From: Synechococcus sp. PROS-U-1 | GTDB taxonomy: Bacteria > Cyanobacteriota > Cyanobacteriia > PCC-6307 > Cyanobiaceae | Assembly (NCBI RefSeq): GCF_014279755.1 | Contig: NZ_CP047951.1 | Span: forward strand, 2,232,001-2,296,000 | DNA: 64,000 nt | Reading direction: 5' to 3' | Shown: piece by piece, positions 16,831-24,923 of the stretch | How positions within the stretch are numbered: the stretch's first letter is position 1 | Layout of the letters: the number at the start of each line of letters is the position of its first letter | Translations under genes and position numbers: made by a program | Notes under the pieces: model-generated | The model's input: only the letters and a program-made list of their open reading frames with translations | The model's database searches: none | What the model was told of the DNA's origin: nothing

Positions 16831-18256
16831 ATCCCGGCCATCGCCCCCCAAGGGCTTCCCCCCGCTGCTGTTGGTGCTTGCTGCAGGGATTGGCCTGCTG
16901 CTCTGGGGCGTCGCGGCGGCACGCCATGGCCTGCTGCAAAGCAATGCCTACGACCTGGGGCTGTTCGATCAGTGGGCCTGGCTGATCGGCTCCGGAACCG
17001 CACCGATCTCCTCGATGGAGCAGGTGCATGTGCTGGCCGACCACGGGGCCTGGATGCTCTATTTAGCGGGTGCGGCCTATTGGATCCTGCCCAGCCTGCA
17101 GTGGCTGCTGGCAAGTCAGGCGCTGGCCCTGAGCTGCACCGCGCTGCCGATCTGGTGGCTGGCGGAGCAAGCGGGACTGACCCGTCGACGCTGCTGGCTG
17201 GTCTGCGGCCTCTGGTGGCTGCAGCCGGTGGTATTCAACGCCGCCCTCTTCGATTTCCACCCCGAAACCTGGGTGATGCCTGCCTTCGCTCTGGCCCTCT
17301 GGGCCGAGCGACGCAATCGCCCCTGGCTGTGGTTTTCGCTGCTGCTTCTGATGCTGGGCTGCCGCGATGGCCTCGTGCTGATCACGGCAGGAATGGCCAT
17401 CGATCTTGCTTGGCGCCGGCGTTGGCGATGGAGCCTTGCGGCGGGGGGAATCAGCATCGGATGGCTGCTGATGCTTAGTCGTTGGCTTTATCCACTGCTT
17501 CGGGATGGCAACGGGCCGAAGGCCGCATCGCGGATGTTCAGCCATTTGAACGGCGATCCGCTCACGGTTCTCAGTGGCCTGGATTGGGGCGGAGGATCGG
17601 AATATCTGCTGCTGCTTTGCCTGCCCTGCATCCCCCTGTGGCGACGGGCCTCCCTCAGCACGTTGCTGATCGGGCTGCCGTTGGTACTGGTGAATCTGCT
17701 CTCAGCCTCCGCCAGCTATCGCACCCTGGTGCATCACTACAGCCTGCCCCTGGCGGTGGTGGCCGTGGTGGCCTGCGTCGATGGTCTGCGGCGGCAACCC
17801 CAACCCCAGCGAAGCTTTCCCTGGATGCTGTGCTGGGCCGTGGCCTGCTGGCTCGCGCTGGCCAAGCCCTGGTTCTTTTCCGGCCCCTACCTGGCCCGGC
17901 TGCCCCAGATGCAAGCCGTTCAAGCGGCCCGGGCCCTGATTCAACCGCAAGACGCCGTGCTGACCACCAGCTATCTGGTGCCACAGCTCAGCCAGCGCAC
18001 CACGGTCGGCTTCCCCAAGAACAAACAGAGCTCGCTCCTCGACGCAGGGCCCTGGAACGTGCTGCTGCTCAATCCCCGTGACCCGGGCTGGGGATCAACC
18101 CGACAGGTGCAGCAGAGCCTGCTTACTGAAGCCAGGGACAGGAGCTGGACCTGTCAGAGATGGGCATCTGGCCTGGAGCTGTGTCGAGCCCCTGCCGCCG
18201 CAACACCACAGCGCCGTCCCGACAGTGCACCAGCTGATAGCGCCCCGATCCTGTGA
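16808..18256 (+). CDS. DUF2079 polytopic membrane protein 1
   Basis: A 482-residue multi-helix membrane protein of the DUF2079 family (COG3463). The signature is the first periplasmic loop SNAYDLGLFDQWAWLI followed by VHVLADHGAWMLYL and later FDFHPETWVMPAFALALW; these Asp, Gln, Glu and His positions recall GT-C active sites. The function is not established; a distant GT-C relation is inferred. It overlaps the previous gene by 23 bp. Its last 134 bp overlap the convergent second DUF2079 gene in coding sequence. Confidence 0.82.
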   Translation: MTSSPSAESRPSPPKGFPPLLLVLAAGIGLLLWGVAAARHGLLQSNAYDLGLFDQWAWLIGSGTAPISSMEQVHVLADHGAWMLYLAGAAYWILPSLQWLLASQALALSCTALPIWWLAEQAGLTRRRCWLVCGLWWLQPVVFNAALFDFHPETWVMPAFALALWAERRNRPWLWFSLLLLMLGCRDGLVLITAGMAIDLAWRRRWRWSLAAGGISIGWLLMLSRWLYPLLRDGNGPKAASRMFSHLNGDPLTVLSGLDWGGGSEYLLLLCLPCIPLWRRASLSTLLIGLPLVLVNLLSASASYRTLVHHYSLPLAVVAVVACVDGLRRQPQPQRSFPWMLCWAVACWLALAKPWFFSGPYLARLPQMQAVQAARALIQPQDAVLTTSYLVPQLSQRTTVGFPKNKQSSLLDAGPWNVLLLNPRDPGWGSTRQVQQSLLTEARDRSWTCQRWASGLELCRAPAAATPQRRPDSAPADSAPIL

Positions 18257-19754
18257 GTTCGGCCAATTCCTGACGAATCGCACGCTGTTGCTTGCGCTCA
18301 CGCCGAAACAACGGCGCCAGAGGTGTGTAATAACCGGGGAAGGTCACCACCCAGTCGACCTCCCGCACGGTTCCCGCACGGTCGTTGTACTCGACATGCT
18401 TTGGGAAACGGATCAGCGCCTCACGCTCCGCCAGCTTGGGGAGCAAAGGGGTGTCAGCGGCAACGCTGGCCTGCGGTGGAACCAGAGCCATGGCGTTCAA
18501 CGCTGCCTGGCGGCGTTGCAGCATCTGCTGGGGCGGGACATGAATCCAAGGCGAAAAGCTGTCTGGGATGAGAGCGGAGAGAGTGCGATGAGGGTTCCCC
18601 ACCAGCGTGAGCACAAGGCCAAGGGAGATGGCAGCGGTCCAAGCGCTGCGCACCCACAGCCTCGACCAGGCCGCCGGATGCCGTTCCCACCAGAGCACAG
18701 CACCGAGATAGAGCCCTGGCACCAGAGCGAGCACATAGCGCAGCGTCACCGACAAGGCCGATCGCCCTTGCGAGAGCAGCGCAATGAGCAATGGAGCAGC
18801 CATCAGCAAAGCGGCATCCACCGAGAGCAGGGGAACAAACACCAGCGGCAGGCTCAATGCCAGCAGAAAGCCGAGTGTTGCCCCTGGCGGTGATACCAAC
18901 GCTTGCAACAGAGCCCAAGGCCGGCGCAGCATGGCCAGCAGCACGGCCAGCGTTCCTCCGGAGGAATCCTCCGCCAAATGGCCAAACTTCTCCTGCAGGA
19001 ATCGATCCGACAGGGAAGAGTCGACCAGCGGCTGCAGCCATCCCGTAACCAGCAGCACCCAGACAAAGGAGACCAGCATCAGAACGGCACCGGTGAGGCG
19101 TTGATCGGGACGGCGGACCAGGGCCCAGAGACCGAGTGAAAACAGCAACAGACCGCTGTCTTCACGAACCAGCAACAGCAACGCCCCGAACAGCAGCACC
19201 CGCCACAGGCAGGCGTCTAACAGACCACCCACGACAAGGAATGCCAGCAATGGCAACCACACCAGATCATGAAAGTTCTCCAGGACGGGGCCGATCACTG
19301 CACCGCTAAGGAAGTAGGCCAGGGTGATGCGCTCGGCCACGGGTCGGGGCAGCCTGGAATCCGCCAAACGCCACAGCACCAAACCAGCTGCAGCAAGCAA
19401 GCTGACCTGAACCAGGGGAAGTGCCCACATCCCCAGGAGAGCCACCAACGGAGAAAGCGACAGGGTCAAAAAATTGGCGTGTTGCCCCAGATGCAAATAT
19501 CCAATTGAAGGGAGACCACCGTCGACAGCGACGGCACCTGACAGGACCGACGACAAACTGCTCTCAAAAGGTCGCCCCTGAGCCGTCGCCCAGAGCTCCT
19601 GGAGAAACAGGGCCTGGTCGTAGCTCGCGCTGAAACTGAACAGCCGCCAGGCCTGAAGCGCGAAACAGATCAGGGCAAACAGGCCTGCCATCACCAGCAC
19701 GTTGCGTGGCCACCGTGGTGTGGAGGGCGCATCAGTGCCGAGGGGTCGACGCAT
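18123..19754 (-). CDS. DUF2079 polytopic membrane protein 2
   Basis: A 543-residue paralogue of the upstream DUF2079 protein on the opposite strand. The same loop motifs appear: SASYDQALFLQELWATAQG near residue 45 and IGYLHLGQHANFLTLSLSPL (partly) near residue 95, then ENFHDLVWLPLLAFL. About 12 helices precede a soluble C-terminal region ending RYQLVHCRDGAVVLRR. ATG 19754 gives an N-terminal cytoplasmic tail with a basic start. Function unknown; it lies beside the orphan membrane gene at 19784 on the same strand and is probably co-transcribed with it. Confidence 0.82.
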   Translation of the reverse strand: MRRPLGTDAPSTPRWPRNVLVMAGLFALICFALQAWRLFSFSASYDQALFLQELWATAQGRPFESSLSSVLSGAVAVDGGLPSIGYLHLGQHANFLTLSLSPLVALLGMWALPLVQVSLLAAAGLVLWRLADSRLPRPVAERITLAYFLSGAVIGPVLENFHDLVWLPLLAFLVVGGLLDACLWRVLLFGALLLLVREDSGLLLFSLGLWALVRRPDQRLTGAVLMLVSFVWVLLVTGWLQPLVDSSLSDRFLQEKFGHLAEDSSGGTLAVLLAMLRRPWALLQALVSPPGATLGFLLALSLPLVFVPLLSVDAALLMAAPLLIALLSQGRSALSVTLRYVLALVPGLYLGAVLWWERHPAAWSRLWVRSAWTAAISLGLVLTLVGNPHRTLSALIPDSFSPWIHVPPQQMLQRRQAALNAMALVPPQASVAADTPLLPKLAEREALIRFPKHVEYNDRAGTVREVDWVVTFPGYYTPLAPLFRRERKQQRAIRQELAELTGSGRYQLVHCRDGAVVLRRQGLDTAPGQMPISDRSSSCPWLQ

Positions 19755-19783
19755 ACAGCCGTCCTGGATGGGTTTTGGGCAGA

Positions 19784-20719
19784 TTACGGAGCGTCCTGCA
19801 CGGGACCAAGAAGCACGCGCGTGCGCAGCAAGAGGAAATAGATGGATGTGTACAGAACCAGCTCACCCCACTCCTGATCGCGATTGAGGATCACATCGGA
19901 AAAGCTTCGGGTGGCAATGCAGAACGCCAGTGCGGAAACCGCAAGGAACAACGGCCAGCTGTAGAAAGCGGGAGTGAGAGCCTGGTTCACGGCCGCCATC
20001 GGCTCTGAACACCGTTTGGTCAGAGCTCGCATCCAGCGAGGGGCCAGAACCACAACAGCCAGGACACCAAGAGTCGCGAAGAACGTACCCATATCCAATC
20101 GATCCTGAAACCAGCCGATGTTGTGGAGGGTCGTCTCGTTCTGGGCGTTGATCTCGTTCAACAAGGGCGGGGTCCGCCAACTGAAGATCACCTGCCCCCA
20201 GGCGAGTTCCTCCATCAAAACCAGAGCCAGGCATCCTGCGCCGATCTGGAACAGACGCCCGGGTCGGCGCTCCTCAAGACGTGCGTTCAAATCGGTGCCA
20301 ATCAACCAGGCCGCTCGGGTGGCGAGCACAAGGACAAGCACTTGGCTCCACTCGACCAGCCCCCCCTCGCCAAACACCAGGTTTTTGTAGGCGTCACGAT
20401 CCGTAGAGCCGGTCTTCAGGCCCACAACAAGCAGAACCACCAGGGCCAGCAGACCCCACACCGCGCGCGCGCGACCCTGATGGGCCAAGGGATCGGCAAC
20501 CGACAGCAACCGCAACAGCCACTGGGATCGAGTTGCCCAAATCGCCAATGCCGTGCTCACACCAGCCAGAACACCCCATCCGGGATCCAAAGCAGATCCG
20601 CCAGACACGGCAATCACCAGTTGCACCACCAACGTGAGAAGAGACGCAGCCGCAACCACCACACACAAGCCGGTGATGGCGGTCTTCAGGGCGCAACCAC
20701 GTGTGTAGATCACTGCCAC
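19784..20719 (-). CDS. polytopic membrane protein with EE-x2-WGQ motif, unknown function
   Basis: A ~311-residue protein with about seven hydrophobic segments. Conserved-looking polar motifs sit at membrane edges: GEGGLVEWSQVL (about 117-128), MEELAWGQVIF (E170, E171, W174-Q176) and NEINAQNETTLHN (about 188-200). I recall the same motif set in uncharacterised bacterial membrane proteins near envelope-polysaccharide genes, but no activity is known. GTG 20719 was chosen because GGGA lies 7 nt upstream; TTG 20722 and GTG 20713 are alternatives. It is divergent from another orphan membrane gene and upstream of DUF2079 gene 2. Confidence 0.7.
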   Translation of the reverse strand: MAVIYTRGCALKTAITGLCVVVAAASLLTLVVQLVIAVSGGSALDPGWGVLAGVSTALAIWATRSQWLLRLLSVADPLAHQGRARAVWGLLALVVLLVVGLKTGSTDRDAYKNLVFGEGGLVEWSQVLVLVLATRAAWLIGTDLNARLEERRPGRLFQIGAGCLALVLMEELAWGQVIFSWRTPPLLNEINAQNETTLHNIGWFQDRLDMGTFFATLGVLAVVVLAPRWMRALTKRCSEPMAAVNQALTPAFYSWPLFLAVSALAFCIATRSFSDVILNRDQEWGELVLYTSIYFLLLRTRVLLGPVQDAP

Positions 20720-20806
20720 CAACTCGTCCCTAGCGCAAAGCGCAGGTTAAGCAAAGGTTTAGAAACGGATACGGGGGCCTGCGTTCAACCTCCGCACCAT
20801 CCAACC

Positions 20807-21547
20807 GTGACTCAGCAATCCAGAGCAGCGGACCAAAGCCAGGCCTGGATCGTCCCCCTCACTCCAGGGTCTGTCCGCAACGTTCTGACAGTGATCACCG
20901 CAGGGTTTTTGGTAGCCCATTGCATCGTGCAAGTGGGCATTTACGGCTTCGGTAAGGAGAAATATTGGCTCGACAGCCTCAACATGGACAGAGAGCTCAA
21001 TTTGCCCACCCTGTTCAGCAGCGCGCTGTTGCTGATGGCGGCTTTATTGATGCAGCGACTGGGGCAGAGCAACGATCGCATCGCTGCACGGGACTGGCGT
21101 TTGCTGTCGAAGATTTTCATCTTTCTGGCGCTTGACGAAGCCCTGCAGATCCACGAGATCCTGATCATTCCGGGGCTAAGGCACCAAGTGCACCCAGCCC
21201 TGGCATCCACCTGGGTGATCCCCTACACCGCCCTCGCCCTGGTCATGCTGTGGCGATTTCGCGGCTTCCTTGGGTCGATCCCAAGAGCCACGGCAGCACG
21301 GTTGCTGCGCTCAGGTGCCGTCTACATCGGCGGCGCCATCGGCATGGAAATGGTTGGCAGCTTCGCCGTTCGATCCAGCCTGATCCGCCTGCATAGCCCC
21401 TGGTATGGCGCCATCACAGGCCTGGAGGAAGCCTTGGAGCTGCTTGGCATCATTTTGCTGATCGATGCACTGCTGCGAGCGCTGCTCGATCAACACAACG
21501 GCATTGATCTCACCTTGCGTCTGGGCGCTAATTCAGACGAAAACTGA
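20807..21547 (+). CDS. polytopic membrane protein with DE-x4-HE motif, unknown function
   Basis: A 246-residue protein with about six hydrophobic segments. Notable intramembrane polar residues are FLALDEALQIHEIL (D110, E111, H116, E117), GMEMVGS (E181) and GLEEALELLG (E207, E208, E211). This regular set of acidic residues and a histidine could form a metal or proton site, but that is inference; I recognise no characterised family. GTG 20807 was chosen because the ORF extends far upstream only over antisense coding DNA. It is divergent from the EE-WGQ gene with an 87-bp shared upstream region. Confidence 0.7.
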   Translation: MTQQSRAADQSQAWIVPLTPGSVRNVLTVITAGFLVAHCIVQVGIYGFGKEKYWLDSLNMDRELNLPTLFSSALLLMAALLMQRLGQSNDRIAARDWRLLSKIFIFLALDEALQIHEILIIPGLRHQVHPALASTWVIPYTALALVMLWRFRGFLGSIPRATAARLLRSGAVYIGGAIGMEMVGSFAVRSSLIRLHSPWYGAITGLEEALELLGIILLIDALLRALLDQHNGIDLTLRLGANSDEN

Positions 21548-21549
21548 AC

Positions 21550-21576
21550 AAAAAAAACCGCCCAGTTGGGCGGTTT
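21550..21576 (-). terminator. rho-independent terminator of psbD
   Basis: A 10-bp stem (AAACCGCCCA / TGGGCGGTTT) with a 2-nt loop, followed on the minus strand by a run of T. It lies 19 bp after the psbD stop. With weaker T on the plus side, it may also end the convergent gene that stops at 21547. Confidence 0.85.
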
Positions 21577-21595
21577 AAGGAAACATCGGACCTGA

Positions 21596-22651
21596 TCAAA
21601 GAGCGTTGCCGCGAGGCAGAACCTCTTCAGGGAAGACGAAGTTTTCGTGCGGCTGGTCAGCCGGTGCCATCCAGGCACGCAGACCTTCATTTAGAAGGAT
21701 GTTCTTGGTGTAGAAGGTCTCAAATTCGGGATCTTCTGCAGCGCGGATTTCCTGTGACACGAAGTCGTAGGCGCGCAGGTTGAGGGCCAAACCGATGATG
21801 CCGATGGAGCTGGTCCACAGGCCCATCACAGGCACGAACAGCATGAAGAAGTGCAGCCAGCGCTTGTTGGAGAAGGCGATACCGAAGATCTGACTCCAGA
21901 AGCGGTTGGCGGTGACCATGGAATAGGTCTCTTCTTCCTGGGTGGGCTCGAACGCCTTGAAGGTGTTGGCCTGCTCACCATCCTCAAACAGGGTGTTTTC
22001 CACAGTGGCGCCGTGAATGGCGCAGAGCAGTGCACCGCCGAGGATGCCGGCGACGCCCATCATGTGGAAGGGGTTCAGGGTCCAGTTGTGGAAGCCCTGG
22101 AGGAAGAGGAGGAAGCGGAAGATCGCTGCCACACCAAAGGAGGGGGCGAAGAACCAGCTGCTCTGGCCGAGGGGGTACATCAGGAAGACACTGACGAACA
22201 CCGCGATCGGACCGGAGAAGGCGATGGCGTTGTAGGGGCGAATGCCGACCAGACGAGCGATCTCGAACTGGCGGAGCATGAAGCCGATCAGAGCGAAGGC
22301 GCCGTGCAGGGCAACGAAGGCCCAGAGGCCGCCGAGCTGACACCAGCGAACGAAATCACCCTGGGCTTCAGGACCCCAGAGAAGGAGCAAGCTGTGACCC
22401 ATCGCATCAGCGGGGGTGGAAACAGCTGCGGTGAGGAAGTTGCAACCTTCCAGGTACGAGGAGGCAATGCCGTGGGTGTACCAGGAGGTGACAAAGGTGG
22501 TGCCTGTCAGCCAGCCACCGATGGCCAGGTAGGCCGTTGGAAGGAGAAGGATGCCGGACCAGCCGACAAAAACGAAGCGGTCGCGCTTGAGCCAGTCATC
22601 GAGGACGTCGAACCATCCCCGCTGTGGCGCACGTCCTACAGCGATCGTCAT
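21596..22651 (-). CDS. psbD: photosystem II reaction centre protein D2
   Basis: The 351-residue D2 subunit, which with D1 binds the primary electron donors, pheophytin and QA in the thylakoid membrane. The sequence is unmistakable: [20 protein letters not shown] at the N-terminus, [20 protein letters not shown] (partly), [20 protein letters not shown] (partly) with the chlorophyll and iron ligand histidines, and [12 protein letters not shown] at the end. Full length, ATG start. psbC does not follow; a terminator does, so this is a monocistronic psbD copy. Cyanobacteria commonly carry a second psbD overlapping psbC elsewhere. Confidence 0.98.
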   Translation of the reverse strand: MTIAVGRAPQRGWFDVLDDWLKRDRFVFVGWSGILLLPTAYLAIGGWLTGTTFVTSWYTHGIASSYLEGCNFLTAAVSTPADAMGHSLLLLWGPEAQGDFVRWCQLGGLWAFVALHGAFALIGFMLRQFEIARLVGIRPYNAIAFSGPIAVFVSVFLMYPLGQSSWFFAPSFGVAAIFRFLLFLQGFHNWTLNPFHMMGVAGILGGALLCAIHGATVENTLFEDGEQANTFKAFEPTQEEETYSMVTANRFWSQIFGIAFSNKRWLHFFMLFVPVMGLWTSSIGIIGLALNLRAYDFVSQEIRAAEDPEFETFYTKNILLNEGLRAWMAPADQPHENFVFPEEVLPRGNAL

Positions 22652-22742
22652 GAGAAGTGCTTCATGATCCGTTACACGAAGGAGCCTAGGGGCTGATCAC
22701 GGAAATGGGGCGGCTCCCCGCACCCATTTCGAAGGGATGAGT

Positions 22743-22758
22743 AGAAATGCGCATTTCT
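22743..22758. promoter_or_regulatory. perfect 16-bp palindrome between psbD and the UPF0367 gene
   Basis: AGAAATGCGCATTTCT is its own reverse complement. It is centred about 100 bp upstream of the psbD start and 65 bp upstream of the UPF0367 start, in a divergent promoter region. It looks like a dimeric-regulator operator; the binding protein is unknown. Confidence 0.5.
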
Positions 22759-22815
22759 GGACCGACGGGATGCCGCCCCCTCCGCGAAGATGGCGCATCG
22801 ATCTCTTTTAAAGCT

Positions 22816-23079
22816 TTGTACGTCATCGAACTGGCCCTGCGCATGAGTCCTCTCCCGGTGTCTGTTCAGCGCAAAGAACTTGCGGATGCTGATGCGCTGT
22901 ATCAGCAGATCCGCCAGGCCATCGACCACGGCCAACCCCGCCTTCTGGAGCTCACCTGCGAGAAAGTGGACGGCAAGAAAGTGACGCTGCTGGTCAGTGA
23001 AGTTCTCGCCGTTCAGCTTTATGAAAAGGCTTCGGCAACGGGTGGCAGCAAGCGTCCCGGCTTTTCCTTTGATTCCTGA
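22816..23079 (+). CDS. UPF0367 family conserved cyanobacterial protein
   Basis: An 87-residue protein with the UPF0367 hallmarks: [20 protein letters not shown] at the start, [24 protein letters not shown] and the C-terminal [12 protein letters not shown]. Family members begin with M-YVIEL, so the start is the TTG at 22816 rather than the ATG at 22843. Function unknown; the family is confined to cyanobacteria and relatives. It is divergent from psbD and overlaps the ABC ATPase gene by 59 bp if that gene starts at 23021. Confidence 0.85.
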   Translation: MYVIELALRMSPLPVSVQRKELADADALYQQIRQAIDHGQPRLLELTCEKVDGKKVTLLVSEVLAVQLYEKASATGGSKRPGFSFDS

Positions 23080-23758
23080 CACCGCCACCGCTGAACTCAG
23101 TGTTGAGGGCGTCAGCCATCGATGGCCGAACGGCAATCAAGCCCTCGACCACTGCAACCTTGTGATCCCAGGCCCTGGTCTGTGGATGCTGGTGGGGAGC
23201 AACGGCAGCGGCAAAAGCACCCTGTTCCGCCTGATGTCCGGACTCTTGGAACCTCAGAGCGGGCGCATTCACTGCCGGACCAAAACAGCTCTGGTGTTTC
23301 AAAACCCAGACCATCAACTGTTGCTCCCCAGTTGCGGCAGTGATCTGATGCTTGGCATGGACCCCCAAGAACCAGGGAAGCAACGCCAAAGCACGGTGCG
23401 AGACCTACTGAAACAGTTCGGCCTGGTTCAGATGGAGCAGCGACCCATTCACAGCCTCAGCGGCGGCCAGAAACAACGTCTGGCCATCGCCGGAGCCCTG
23501 GCGAGTGATGCCGGACTGCTGCTGCTGGATGAGCCGACCGCCCTGTTGGACCCCGACAGTCAGACCACGGTGCTGCACACCGTGCAACGCCTGTGCAAAG
23601 ACCCCGTCAAACCGATCACGGCCCTGTGGATCACCCACAGATTGGGGGAGTTGGCCTTCGCCGATGGTGCGGCCCGTATGCACGATGGCCGCATCGGCCC
23701 ATGGACCAGCGGCATGGAACTGCAACGACGCTTGCAGGGCGGCGCATTCGAGAGGTAA
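23021..23758 (+). CDS. ABC transporter ATP-binding protein (CbiO/EcfA-like)
   Basis: A ~245-residue ABC ATPase. Walker [11 protein letters not shown]-loop FQNPDHQLL, signature LSGGQKQRL, Walker [13 protein letters not shown] and the H-loop ITHRL are all intact, so it should hydrolyse ATP. The FQNPDHQ form of the Q-loop is typical of cobalt/energy-coupling-factor ATPases. No permease or substrate-binding gene is adjacent, so its partner lies elsewhere and the substrate is unknown. The start is uncertain (ATG 23021, or GTG 22997 or 23042). Confidence 0.88.
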   Translation: MKRLRQRVAASVPAFPLIPDTATAELSVEGVSHRWPNGNQALDHCNLVIPGPGLWMLVGSNGSGKSTLFRLMSGLLEPQSGRIHCRTKTALVFQNPDHQLLLPSCGSDLMLGMDPQEPGKQRQSTVRDLLKQFGLVQMEQRPIHSLSGGQKQRLAIAGALASDAGLLLLDEPTALLDPDSQTTVLHTVQRLCKDPVKPITALWITHRLGELAFADGAARMHDGRIGPWTSGMELQRRLQGGAFER

Positions 23759-23774
23759 GGTCTCCGGGAGCCAT

Positions 23775-23846
23775 TCCTCGGTAGCTCAGCGGTAGAGCGG
23801 TCGACTGTTAATCGATTGGTCGCAGGTTCGAATCCCGCCCGGGGAG
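23775..23846 (+). tRNA. tRNA-Asn (GTT anticodon)
   Basis: A 72-nt cloverleaf: acceptor TCCTCGG pairs with CCGGGGA (one T-G), D arm GCTC-AGCGGTA-GAGC, anticodon loop CTGTTAA with GTT, and the TTCGAAT T loop. The T stem GCAGG/CCCGC has an A-C mismatch at its middle pair (51-63). No CCA is encoded, consistent with the CCA-adding enzyme gene in this window. Confidence 0.95.
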
Positions 23847-23850
23847 CTTT

Positions 23851-23880
23851 AAAGCCACAGCATTTGCTGTGGCTTTTTTA
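23851..23880 (+). terminator. terminator after tRNA-Asn
   Basis: An AAAGCCACAGCA / TGCTGTGGCTTT stem followed by TTTTTA on the plus strand, starting 5 nt after the tRNA 3' end. Confidence 0.9.
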
Positions 23881-24126
23881 TTGACAAAAAAAGGAATTTC
23901 GTGACGGGTGATTGCCCGAAGCGGAAGACTTCCTAAACAGCCGATCGAGAAACAAAACTAAAAAAGCCTTCACATCGCTGTCACTGCAGACGATCTCCTG
24001 CAAACAAGCCCATCACTGACTCGCCACCCAAAATCTGCAGACACTTGAAAAGCTTGAGAGAATCTGCTCAGCGTTACTCCCGACAGACAAGCGCTCCTTT
24101 TTCTCCAGCCGCATTGCCGCTAAACC
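23881..24126 (+). promoter_or_regulatory. 246-bp gap: rpaA promoter and leader region
   Basis: This stretch is visibly richer in A than its surroundings and holds no convincing ORF. It lies between the tRNA terminator and the rpaA start, so it must contain the rpaA promoter and probably a long 5' leader. I cannot place the -10/-35 elements reliably. Confidence 0.5.
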
Positions 24127-24915
24127 ATGAAGCCTTGCATCCTGCTAATCGAAGATGACCAGGACATGCGCGACCTGGTGAGCGGTCACCTGGAGCACAG
24201 TGGTTTCGACGTGCAGCGCGCCGACGACGGCATTAAAGGTCAGGCCCTTGCTCTCCAGTACACCCCTGATCTGATCCTGCTGGATCTAATGCTGCCGAAG
24301 GTTGACGGCCTCACCCTCTGTCAGCGCCTGCGGCGTGACGACCGCACAGCGGGCATTCCGATCCTGATGCTTACAGCTCTAGGAGGCACAAAGGACAAAG
24401 TCAGCGGTTTCAACTCCGGTGCAGATGACTACCTGACCAAACCCTTTGATCTGGAAGAGCTTCAGGTCAGGATCAAGGCTTTGTTGCGTCGCAGTGATCG
24501 TGCACCTGTCGGGTCCACGAATCACAACGAAATCCTCAGCTATGGGCCCCTCACCCTGGTGCCCGAACGCTTTGAGGCCATCTGGTTCGATCAACCGGTG
24601 AGGCTCACACACCTGGAGTTCGAACTGCTCCACTGCCTGCTCCAACGTCACGGACAGACCGTGGCGCCATCGTTGATCCTCAAAGAGGTTTGGGGCTACG
24701 AACCGGATGACGACATTGAGACCATTCGGGTGCATGTCAGGCACCTGCGTACCAAGCTGGAACCCGATCCCCGCAAGCCGCGGTTCATCAAAACGGTGTA
24801 CGGAGCGGGCTATTGCCTGGAGCTCCCCACCAGCGCTCAGATGGATGGCCTTGAGGACGTGGTGGCCATGGCCCGCGAGGAACGCAAGCAGCAAGGCGAT
24901 CGGGCCTCGGCCTGA
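24127..24915 (+). CDS. rpaA: response regulator RpaA (circadian output regulator)
   Basis: A 262-residue OmpR/PhoB-type regulator. The receiver domain (1-120) has the acidic pocket IEDD, phospho-acceptor D53 in [12 protein letters not shown] and K in YLTKPFD. The winged-helix DNA-binding domain spans about 140-238 ([55 protein letters not shown]). This central stretch matches RpaA of Synechococcus elongatus very closely. RpaA is phosphorylated by SasA and drives clock-controlled genes. The N-terminal half is more diverged than the DNA-binding half. A ~25-residue charged tail follows. Confidence 0.92.
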   Translation: MKPCILLIEDDQDMRDLVSGHLEHSGFDVQRADDGIKGQALALQYTPDLILLDLMLPKVDGLTLCQRLRRDDRTAGIPILMLTALGGTKDKVSGFNSGADDYLTKPFDLEELQVRIKALLRRSDRAPVGSTNHNEILSYGPLTLVPERFEAIWFDQPVRLTHLEFELLHCLLQRHGQTVAPSLILKEVWGYEPDDDIETIRVHVRHLRTKLEPDPRKPRFIKTVYGAGYCLELPTSAQMDGLEDVVAMAREERKQQGDRASA

Positions 24916-24923
24916 TCGCCGCT

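Noticed and set aside
20463-20474. Alternating CG run (Z-DNA-like)
   Set aside because: It is short, lies inside a coding region encoding an Arg/Ala stretch and is expected in GC-rich DNA.
20123-20806. Upstream extension of the plus-strand membrane protein ORF
   Set aside because: It runs antisense through the EE-WGQ membrane gene and has Gln/His-rich, non-membrane composition unlike the real protein that follows.
22665-22680. HLR1 (RpaB) site in the psbD leader
   Set aside because: Only one GTTACA half-site is present; the second half at the required spacing is missing.
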